Below are positions 55,589 through 64,000 of a stretch of DNA of 64,000 bases, piece after piece. Each line of letters begins with the position of its first letter. The first letter of the stretch is position 1. The notes under the pieces were generated by a model. The model was not told the origin of the DNA and ran no database searches. It saw nothing but the letters and a program-made list of their open reading frames with translations. The stretch covers positions 2,761 through 66,760 of the forward strand of contig KQ965739.1 in assembly GCA_001574975.1 (NCBI GenBank), written 5' to 3'. The position numbers and the translations under genes are program-made. The DNA comes from Gonapodya prolifera JEL478 (lineage: Eukaryota; Monoblepharomycota; Monoblepharidomycetes; Monoblepharidales; Gonapodyaceae).

Positions 55589-57079
55589 TTATGCCCTCTT
55601 CGCGAACTCGACCTTCATTTTCGTGGTTGGTGTTAGCAAGAACCCGTCAAGTACCGTCTTCGCTGTCGCAGCCTGTCAAATCGCGCGAAGATTGTCGTTA
55701 GAGGATCACATCTCGACAAAGAGCACGACAGGACACTCGCCTGTCCCTCTGTGTCGTACTCCACGAATGCGATATCGGTCTTTCCGGGGACCAGACGGAC
55801 TTCTCGGTATCCGGCATACTGCTGGAACAAGAACCCAAGCATCTCGTCCGTAATTTCTGGGGGAAGGTTGGATATGAAAAGGACGCGGTTTGGTAAGAGG
55901 CTGACCGGGCCGGAGGGGTGGGACGGTGCAGCCGGAGTGGAGGACGCAGGTGCTGCTGGCGCCGCTCGGGAAGGCTCATCCGTCTCCATATCTTTTGCAC
56001 GTTGAATTGGTTTGGTAAAAGAGTCGATGCGGGGTGCGGGGTTCGTCGATTATGGTCAAAGGAACACCAACGTGCAAAGACGCATGCGAAACACTGACCT
56101 TCTTCTCCATCTGCCTCGTCTTCCTTCCGTCGCTTCCGTCCATCCTCCTCCTCATCACTGTTGTCATCACTATCATCGTCGCGACTCCGTTTCACCTTCT
56201 TCTTTTTGGCACCAGTGCCGTCCTTGGAATCCAAAGACGGTGGAGGGATGTACTTTCCTTCGACAAGAGAGACGGCATTGGAGGTGGTTTTGGCATACGA
56301 TATTTTCTGCGGATGGTTGATTAGTATGAGTAGAGTGAATTGGGCGCTCCAGGATGAGAAAGCAAATCGGTTTCTCGAAACGCAGTCGCCGACCTCAAAA
56401 TAAAACCGAAGTTCCATGGTTCGGGGAAAAATTGAGTCCACGAGATGGTCATCCATTGGTTTCGCACATTCTCCGCTGAAGATGGCGTGCTCCAGTGGGA
56501 GGTTCATCGCTCCTACTTGTCCTGTGCTTCAGACGTTGACGTCCAGCATCCGGAACACCACACAGTGTTCCCACACAGTCCGCCTTCTTCAAGCCTATCT
56601 TTCGCACACTCACGATGCCCTTTTCAAAGAGGATGAAGCCCTGCAGCCCCCGCATCGCGCCAGTCGCCTGTGGTATCCCCTCGAGAACAACGTGAGCCTG
56701 GCCCCGCATTTTTCCAGTTTTCAGAGCGACAACGTCAAGAACGCGTCCGTAGGGTGAGAAGAGGTGGAAGAGGGTGCGTCGAAGGACTGGCAGGCAGGAG
56801 GCAGGGGGTGAAGGTCAAAAGGTGAAGGACGAAACAAGGAGAACGATTCCAATCTCTTTGAATGAGAGACGGAGCCCAGAGCATCGAAATCATTCTTTTA
56901 CCGTGATGTCGTCCACACACGGCTCCCCTCGACCCCAATCCGCAGCACACCCTTGTGTTCATCGTTTCTTGCGAGCACGTACCTTCTTTGTTGATTTTGT
57001 CGTTCAGGTTCGAGACATAGAGCGTCTGGTTTGGAGGTACAGCGGCGGTGACCAACGGAACAGCGGCGGAAGTCGCCAT
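55589..57079 (-). CDS. U1A/U2B''-type spliceosomal RNA-binding protein
   Basis: The ATG at 57079 starts an Ala/Val-rich N terminus, then PPNQTLYVSNLNDKINKEE (RNP2 of RRM1). LFHLFSPYGRVLDVVALKTG and GQAHVVLEGI follow, then KISYAKTTSNAV, the U1A-type end of RRM1. A charged linker (KKKKVKRSRDDD, then an acidic patch) leads to RRM2: NRVLFISNLPPEITDEML, EVRLVPGKTDIAFVEYD and KMKVEFAKRA at the end (55591). These motifs fit the single fungal U1A/U2B'' protein that binds U1 or U2 snRNA stem-loops. Five or six exons; edges between 56700 and 55980 are approximate. Confidence 0.9.
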
Positions 57080-57605
57080 TCTGGGGGTGGAATCAGTTTC
57101 GGTGTTGGTGCACGGAAAACCACCCCACGAATATGCCAAGTATTTTGTTCGCACAACACACACCGTACCTTTCCCCTTTCCCAGCTCTTCGGGACCTTTC
57201 TTGGTTGCACATGGCCCCTCCTTTTGAATCTGCCTCTCGTCGAGGGAACTCTTAGATAGTCAAGTCCGCTTTCATGCAGCCTCGGCGCAATTTAATGTCT
57301 CCCAATGCTCCTACAGCGACAACGGTTCGCCCTCACCTTCATTTCTGAATGAAGCAGCTATGACGGATGGCCATTGAAATGCGGAGGACTTCCTGACTCA
57401 GATTGCGCGCGTCCAGACTTATTCGATCGACGTGGACTTCAAACTACTCTTTGCATTCACCACTTCTGTTATCAGTGGAACCTCGGTGCAAGCGCAAAAC
57501 ACAACGGAGATTGTTAGAATGCACATCGCTTGCTTGGCCTGCCTGTGGTATCGAAGAACGAGGAATGAAAGATCAATGCTGTATTACAATACCGAGTTCG
57601 GGAGT
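57080..57605. other. Intergenic
   Basis: Upstream of the U1A gene.  No other feature was recognised. Confidence 0.35.
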
Positions 57606-58467
57606 TCACCTGGCCGAGGCAGGACGGCTGGCTTCTCCTCCTCTCCTCCTGACCACCGGTTCATGTATCCTTCTGGACCTCTGCAGTTCCATTGTCCTGA
57701 AATCCCTGTCCCTGATACCGTGAACGTTGGGTTCAGGTGGTTGCCCACTGAACGAGTCCGTCTTTGAGAGACAGTCGCTTGCAGTCCCATGCATCGAGAG
57801 CAGCTCGGAGGAGCGTGTCGGTGTCGACAACCCCCGACAAATACTGCTCATCCCCTTTCGAAGGGTGAATAGTGCATAGGATGTATTTGTCACGGTTGTC
57901 GAAATCGAAATCGCAATTACAAAATATGTATGGAGTGATGTGTCCACGGTAAAATGTTCAGTGGTCAAAGAGCTGTGTTGCTCTTAGTCGGTTGCCTCAA
58001 GTGGACGAATCATCGGACTTGTTTTACGTCGTCATCGTTGTGCTGCTGACGTGGCAATGGCAGGAATCGAGGTGGAAAACGATCAGAGAAGCCACAGCAC
58101 TGAGGGCTACCGCACCACCGTTCTCGTTGGTAACGGACGGGGTTCTAAACATCATGACCTTCGGAGTATGCACACCAGCATAATATTGGAATTTTGTCAC
58201 AAATGCGTATGCGATTTACCTCGCCAAGATGACCGCCGTTGACTTAACCTGGATGATCTGCGCTTCCGCGATGGGTGGACAAGTCATTGAAATATCGCGC
58301 CACAAGGAGAAGCAGACGCATTCGGCCATAGCTTCGCTGCACGTGACGCCTTGTGGTCCTGCGAGTGCGGCAGTTGGACGGACGTTCTGGACGAGGGAAG
58401 TGTTGCAGTTGAAGAGCTGCCATGGCGTCGGTCGTCGCGCCTTACGGAAGGTGGCAGGTCTGTTCAT
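57606..58467 (-). CDS. Possible membrane protein, unrecognised
   Basis: Minus-strand pieces suggest a spliced gene. An N-terminal Cys-containing piece (58467-58222; QGVTCSEAMAECVCFSL) ends at a GTAAAT donor. A piece near 58160-58030 is hydrophobic (GGAVALSAVASLIVFHL). A last piece (57968-57606) holds SLHTYFVIAISISTTVTN followed by a Ser-rich tail ending RPASAR. The pattern resembles part of a multi-pass receptor, but the number of membrane segments and the family are unclear. Confidence 0.3.
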
Positions 58468-58892
58468 GAAATATTGTTACAAGCAGAACCACAGTCGAAG
58501 GACATATGGGACGTCGTCATCGTGCATACTTCGAAAAGGTGAAATATCACCATGGTAAAGATGCATGAAGTAGGCGGGACTTAATTGATGGGTGTAATTA
58601 TCCCTGTATTCCTGTATTCAAACACCCGCATATTTGTGCCAAGCCAGTTGTTGTTTCATTGTTGTGTGTGGGGCGTCGGCTGTAACGCCACAAGATCTTT
58701 CATCCACAAGCACTCGTCCGACTGGAAGTGAAAAGGGTAGAAATAACCACTCTGAGCATCGACTTCATTTCATCTCAAGGTAAATGAAATCGAACCTGAG
58801 GTCTGTATATGATTTGGAGCAAAAAATGGTCCCTAAATGGAAGGCTGTGGCGACATTTGACCTGACCCGCTCACCCATTTTGCGTCGCCCAT
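58468..58892. other. Intergenic between divergent genes
   Basis: About 425 bases that would hold both promoters. Nothing specific recognised. Confidence 0.35.
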
Positions 58893-59910
58893 ATGGCTCC
58901 ACGCAGACCCCCGCCATCAAGCCACATGGACTCGCGCTCGTGGGAGCAGCCGGAATCGCGCAACATCTCGGTGGAGAACTGGAGCTATCGCCTGGTGGAC
59001 CGGCAGCAGCAGAAGCAGTATCAAGGGATGCCGCCTCCGCTGCGAGAGGAGTACCACTGGGCGGCGAAACAAGATCTTCCCAGGCGGAAGAGTAACCGGG
59101 CGATGGTCATTGGAATCTCCAGTGAGTGTGCGAGTTCGCTCAGGGCCATAGCTCAAATTGGGAAAAGGTCAACGACATTCGCCCAGTTTTCGCTGTCGTG
59201 GCCACTGCAGCCATCATCGCCGGCTTTGTCGTTGCCTTGAGGCCTAGCCAGGCGTCTAGCTCGAGCGGTATCCAGCTATCTGCTGCCAACGTCAGCTCCT
59301 CCGTCGTTGCATCCAAATCCTCCTCATCGTCGTCCACCCTCCGAACATCTTCATCAGCGAGAGCCTCCTCCACATCTTCTTTAGTCCCTGTGCGAACTAT
59401 CGCGTGAGTGCTTCCCCGTATGAAAAATGTGCAACAAAGCCTTATCAAACCCTAATTGCAAATAGGAACCCCGGCCAAATCTCATCATCTGTCCTACCCA
59501 CAACAGCAAGAGTGACAGCCGCTGCCACTCGAACGAGTACAGCTTCCTTGGCACCAATATTTTTGAACAGTACGAAGGGCGTCGAGGGTGATATCACAGG
59601 TGCCGCCCTGGAACAATGCATCGCCTCCCTCCCGTGGGCTCCCTACACGTACTTCAAACCCTTCTCCAACCTTAACCCGGGCGATGACATTGCTGACGTG
59701 GAATACTGCATTACAGACGCGGCTGGGCCGTGCGGGCAAGGCATCTACAACGGCAGTGTGACGAACTGCAGCCTGACGTTTGAGACCTTCTGCTATTACA
59801 ATAGGGCGAGTGGACAGTTTTTGCAGTCCCAGCGATTTACGGGAACCAATCCGCCCGCAAAGTACTTTAATTGCGGGCAGGAGGAGTGTGGCGCGGTCGC
59901 GACCTGTTGA
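58893..59910 (+). CDS. Single-pass surface protein with Cys-rich ectodomain
   Basis: Model: ATG at 58893, a hydrophilic Arg/Pro/Gln-rich cytosolic part, an intron near 59120-59165, then one membrane segment (FAVVATAAIIAGFVVAL). A Ser/Thr-rich stalk follows, interrupted by an intron at about 59406-59466. The C-terminal domain of about 110 residues has seven or eight Cys (LEQCIASLPWAP, DVEYCITDAAGPCGQG, NCSLTFETFCYYN, FNCGQEECGAVATC). The orientation suggests a type II membrane or wall-associated protein. The family is not recognised. The stalk is a likely O-glycosylation zone. The frame at the first junction is not fully settled. Confidence 0.55.
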
Positions 59911-60287
59911 TGCGGGTCGCCACCGCCTGTCGTAATGCGCGAATGGGGGGTATTTGAACCTGGTGTTCGTAAAGCACTTCGTACGTAATTTATTCAACAG
60001 AGTGCTGGCGCCGTTGTGAGTTGACAAGAAACAACTATGGACGTTTTCTTGCTGAGTCGATGGATAAAATGTAATAAATGTTTTGACGAAGACCACACAA
60101 AACGTTGTTTTCGAGCGCATGCAACTAACGCGTACAAAATTATTAACAAAACGGAGATTCCAAATCTAAGAGCTCTGTCCCAACCTTTCGACCTTTGGTA
60201 TTGTCGTGTGTATCAGTGACTCCATTACGCCCGGCCGTCTCGTCTTTTCCCCCTTCCGTTCTTGTGACTCATCACACCTTTTCCGCT
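59911..60287. other. Intergenic between convergent genes
   Basis: 3' regions meet here; no other feature seen. Confidence 0.35.
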
Positions 60288-62791
60288 TCACGCTTGTGGC
60301 GCAGACACCACGGCGCCGTTCTCATCGACTTCAAAAACCTTGAACACGCCGACATCACTTCCCAGAATCATTTCCTTGGCTACTACGTCCTCCATCGCAC
60401 CGCCTGGAGACTGATCTTCCGCGCCAGCCGCAATTTCCTGTCCATTTCCAACCAAGGTCTCATCCGCTTCACGCTGCTCCAACTCCTCCACGGCCTTGGA
60501 TGTCACTTTTTGCAGCCCTGACCCCGCATGCACCGCCGCCGACGTCATCACCTCAGAGTCTCCCCCGTCCGCATCTCCGTCGACCAATCGCCCCGAAGAC
60601 GACGACGAGGCAGGCCTGACGTCTTTCTCGTGCAGCGTGCAATCGTGAGATACATCAGTTGAGACCGATACCGCGCCCACCGCGTTGTGCTGCAGACTTG
60701 GCGCCGTGATGGTAGTGGTAGTGCTCGTGCTCGTGCGAGCGGGGACGGCGGCGGCGGCGGCGGCGGTGCCATGCTTCATGCTCAGTCTCGACAAGGATCG
60801 GTCTGGGCCCGCCGAATCCCGCGAGAACGAGCCGAAGTTCTCTGATTGGAGGTACGACAGGGAATGTATCCTCGCCGGCGCAACGACCACGTCTTCGTCC
60901 AGTGGGCTGTGCTCGGGGAACCCAGCTTCTGCGGCGGTGGCGGTGGTGGTAGTGGGGGACGTGGCGCGTGCTGACGTAGCGACTGCATTCGAAACAGACC
61001 CCGACGCCGAAAATGGTGTGGCCGGAAGAACGGTCGGGCTTCGAATCAGGCTTTGGGCCCGTTTGGACGTCGCCAATGTGGCAGCGGCGGAGTCGGTGTA
61101 AGCGCAGTTCGGCGGTCGCGGCGGGTGTTGTGTGGGACCAAGAACGGGGCTGCGCGACACCGGTTGTTGTCTGGGACTGAGAGCGGGACTGTGCGACATC
61201 GGGTGTCGTGTAGGACCAAGAACCGGGCTACGCGAAACCGGGTGTTGTGCGGGACCAAGAACCGGACTTGGCGACACCGGGCTTTGGGTGCCGAAGGAGA
61301 AACAGCCTGTGGTAAATGCGCTGTCCGTCGAAGTACGTGGGCTTGCACTTCCCCGGCGATAGGGCGTCCCTCTCGTCGTCGCAAGGCCGGTATCATCGCA
61401 ATCGCCCAAAGAGTGGCGTAAAGGGCTCTGCTTCGTGGCGCGGTTCCACGGCAAGGATAGAGAACTCGTGGGACGGTCGCGGTCGGAACGGTGGCCGTCG
61501 ACGCTTGCGGGCCGTATTCGGTCGAAGAACGTGCCCGTTGACAAGGATTGCGTCGAAGGGAGGGTTTCGGACATGCGCGAGTCCGGGCGTGAAACGAGTG
61601 GGAGTGCTGGCCATGTGCGGGTGCGGACGTCGGGCTTCGAAGGTGGGGGTGGGCGGGAGGGGGGGTGCGTTTGGAGACCCGATCAGAGATTGAGCGGTTT
61701 GGATCAGACGCGGTGCGGTGGTACGTGCGCCGTGCGCCGTGCTTACCTTGTAGTCCTTGACGCATACGAGGGAGAAGTAGCCGTACGTGTTGGTGGCGAG
61801 GCAGCGGCCCTTTGGAACGAAATGCAAGTGGAAGGTGTGTTTATGTAATGAAAGGGATGATCGTCTACCTGATCACACCACTAGGCATGAGACTCACAAA
61901 TCCACGCCCGTCAGGATACTCCCTGACGCAAAATATCCTATGGCCCACTTTGACTTTCATGAGCCCCTCGCGCTCCGCCCTTAACCAGGGCTTTCTCACG
62001 ACGATAACGTCCTTGGTCACGATCTTCTGCCCGTTCTTGGTGACTCGTTGCTCGTCGGAGAGCTGTGCCACTTGATGTACGAGATGCTGCTCAAGAGCCT
62101 CCACGAACCGCCTGTCGGGGACCAGCGTTGCAAGCCGCAGCACCTCGTCCGTGACGTCCGCGCCCCCTTCCAGCAGTGCACGCACGACGCCGATGCTTGG
62201 GTGCACCCGAATGAGCTTGGAGCAGTCGTCGGGCGTTTTGGGGTTATCGATGACCACGACCGCGCCAGGGAAGTTGACCCGGATGGAGCCCTTGTCGGCC
62301 TGTTCTTGCAGACTCGGTTCTCGCCTGATGAACCGCATCACCGTCGTGCCCACGCTGTCCATGCGGTTGGTCACGTCTGCGCCCCGGCCCAGCGCAAGTG
62401 CCAGGGCGCACGAAAACTCGTACCGGACGGGCCACCTGCGAGTGCCCAACTCGGGCTGTGTCCACGCATACCCGCCCTTTTTGTACCCCGCGATGGCCCA
62501 CTCCTCGCGCTCGTTCGGGTTCGCTCCGCCCCTCAGCAGCTCCCGCACGATGTCTTCGCGTCCGGAGATGATTGCGACGGTGAGCGCCGTCTCGCAGTTT
62601 TTTGCGTCCTCAACGGTGCTCTCACCGCCCTCTCCTGTGCAGCGCAAGACGACCCGCTTCCACGCCCTGGCTGGCCGCGCCCCGTCCTCGAGCAGCGCGA
62701 GCACCCGTTCCGCGTCGCCACACTCTGCGGCGGCCACCAAATCGCGGTCGCTTTCCTGCGGCGACGGCGAGCGGCTTGCGGATGCGCCCAT
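60288..62791 (-). CDS. Ankyrin-repeat protein with Ser/Pro-rich tail
   Basis: Exons 62791-61898, 61809-61747 and 61634-60288 are all in phase 0 and give 767 residues. An in-frame ATG at 62845 would add 18. The start at 62791 reads MGASASRSPS, a good N-myristoylation sequence (Gly2, Ser6), which argues for it. Ankyrin-like helices follow: DLVAAAECGDAERVLALLED, NCETALTVAIISGREDIVRE with LLRGGANPNERE, and VVRALLEGGADVTDEVLRLA. A mixed domain (VGHRIFCVREYPDGRGF joined to GRCLATNTYGYFSLVCV) precedes a long disordered tail. The tail holds four 13-residue repeats of the SPVLGPTQHPVSR type, and later an acidic end. It is likely a membrane-tethered scaffold; partners are unknown. Confidence 0.75.
61117..61275. 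repeat. Tandem 39-bp coding repeat, four units
   Basis: Four imperfect 39-base units in the last exon of the ankyrin gene encode SPVLGPAQHPVSR, SPVLGPTRHPMSH, SPALSPRQQPVSR and SPVLGPTQHPPRP. Confidence 0.85.
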
Positions 62792-62845
62792 GGCGTGTGC
62801 GGTGCGAGGGGCGGCGTGTCGTGGGCACGACTCTGGCGCGTCCAA

Positions 62846-64000
62846 AAGTGCTGCTTGTTGGGGTTCAGCTGCGCCGCAGCCAGGCCTTAAAGGGAACTGT
62901 TTCGTCGAAAATTTGTATTCCCCGCGTCACGCCACGCCACGTTTCCCCCGCACGCCACACCTTGGTTCTGATCAGTGCTCTCGCGTAATATTCCGTGGGT
63001 GGTGGGATGCAAATCGGGTTGTGTTCGGCCATCGGTCGATGCGCTTGCCGTTATTATTTGGAACAGTTCCTATTGCGGACGCATCCACGGCATCGGGAAT
63101 TACATATTTCGGAACGCTGTACTATTTTGTTTTGCTGTTTGGGTACTTTGCTGTCGGCCAAAAATATGTACTTGAAGCCTTCGAATGGTGGATGATCTGG
63201 GAGGCAACTAGATTCGCCGCAACTCCAAAAACCATTAACCAGCCACGTTGCCACTCGCTGATTTGTCTCGTGGTCGCGACGTGCAGCATTCTGTGGTTCT
63301 TCTTCCCACAGGGAGAGGACAAGGGGTTGCTTTTTTGCTTTGGAAACGCCACCCAGCCACACCATGTGGCGTTGCCTGCCTTCAGCGAAGCCCCGACGAT
63401 CGACAGAGGCGACTACATATTTGTATATTCAACGACGGAGTCGTGAGGTCGAGGCCTTGGCGTTGAGCGCCGACCGAAGAGGTGGCCGAAGAGGTGTCCG
63501 CCCAATCTCCACAGGTATGATTGCATATCACGAAAACCGTGGAGTGAGCTCATGGGGCAATATTGTACGACTTAGTGGGAGTTAGGAGAGTACAAGGGAA
63601 GAAGATGACGTCTCTGTCCGAAACCACGACTGGTTCGCTTTCACGCGGATCATATCGTTTTCAGCCAGCGGTTCCCTGTCCACTTCGACTCAAAATTTCA
63701 GTTAAACTTTCCCTAAATCGGGGCACGAACCCAACCGCACCAGTCGCAGTGGGACGGAGCAGGAAGGCTGCTAATGTGCGGACGAGGGCGGCAGCTTTCG
63801 ATTCACCAGATGAACAATGTTTGCCCTCCAAGCGGAAGTGGCGACGTGCTTTGTGGGAGTAGAACGGGCGAAGGAGCCTGAGTTGCCAGTTGCTACAGGA
63901 AACGCACAGGCTGCAACCACAATCAGCACCAACAATATTTTCGCTCCAATCAAACCATACCTCCACCGCAACACTCGACGCCGGCACGTCAACCTCGACC
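62846..64000. other. Gene-free end of window
   Basis: Upstream of the ankyrin gene. Overlapping short frames on both strands have no recognisable motif, and no RNA gene or repeat was found. Confidence 0.35.

Noticed and set aside
59930-60000. Second tRNA-like B box (GGTTCAAATAC, minus strand)
   Set aside because: No pairing T stem or acceptor stem is present.
61053-61421. Repeat-rich plus-strand frame over the ankyrin gene
   Set aside because: Antisense shadow of the 39-bp coding repeats, which have clear exon phase on the minus strand.
62048-63446. Long plus-strand frames at the right end
   Set aside because: They mirror the ankyrin exon and lack any family motif.
1-64000. CRISPR array, bacterial operon or phage content
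   Set aside because: Repeats lack regular spacer structure and the genes are spliced eukaryotic genes.
1-64000. Agaricomycete origin, first suspected from the SET and repeat content
   Set aside because: PACRG and the TmcB-like gene fit a zoosporic fungus better; the placement stays tentative.

Overview
The window looks like nuclear DNA of a filamentous or zoosporic fungus. Genes are dense, on both strands, and full of short GT-AG introns (mostly about 50-100 nt). Fungal hallmarks include a delta(14)-sterol reductase, a GATA factor, a cytochrome P450, LysM proteins and a GH5-type secreted hydrolase. Two genes argue against a typical mushroom or ascomycete. One is an intact PACRG, a microtubule protein of cilia and flagella. 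The other is a large TmcB-type multi-TM/TPR protein, a family I associate with zoosporic fungi and protists. My best guess is a chytrid- or monoblepharid-like zoosporic fungus. This is inference; no rRNA or other taxonomic marker is present.

Layout. 1-12.4 kb is repeat-rich. It holds an orphan SET-domain gene, two fold-back (inverted-repeat) elements, two diverged LTR-like repeats, a VIT/CCC1-type iron transporter gene whose introns are swollen by repeats, a decayed TPR-family gene and a 7-TM receptor-like gene. 12.4-24 kb is ordinary genic DNA: type III glutamine synthetase (13 exons), a second VIT transporter, a synaptobrevin-like R-SNARE, a VOC/glyoxalase-fold protein and a GATA zinc-finger factor. 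24.9-28 kb holds a head-to-head pair of paralogous genes for small glycine-zipper plus LysM proteins. 28-36.8 kb is sparser: two unrecognised broken-looking genes lie here and at 38.6-40 kb, with a P450 and a dispersed repeat family between. 36.8-38.5 kb is the C-14 sterol reductase, whose last intron carries a 51-nt G/C homopolymer. 40.8-46.7 kb is the TmcB-like gene. 47.6-57.1 kb is a run of minus-strand genes: a two-RRM RGG protein, a GH5 hydrolase with two Cys-rich modules, ribosomal protein eS7, PACRG and spliceosomal U1A/U2B''. 57.6-62.8 kb holds a possible membrane protein, a single-pass Cys-rich surface protein and an ankyrin protein with a myristoylation-type N terminus.

Functional themes are scattered housekeeping (nitrogen assimilation, iron storage, sterol synthesis, splicing, translation, exocytosis) with no metabolic cluster. 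For nine multi-exon genes (both VIT genes, glutamine synthetase, R-SNARE, VOC protein, both LysM genes, sterol reductase, PACRG, eS7, RRM protein, GATA and ankyrin genes) I placed exon junctions by reading phase. In each of these the spliced length is a multiple of three. The other multi-exon models are approximate. Ambiguous bases (n) occur at 181 and 7063.
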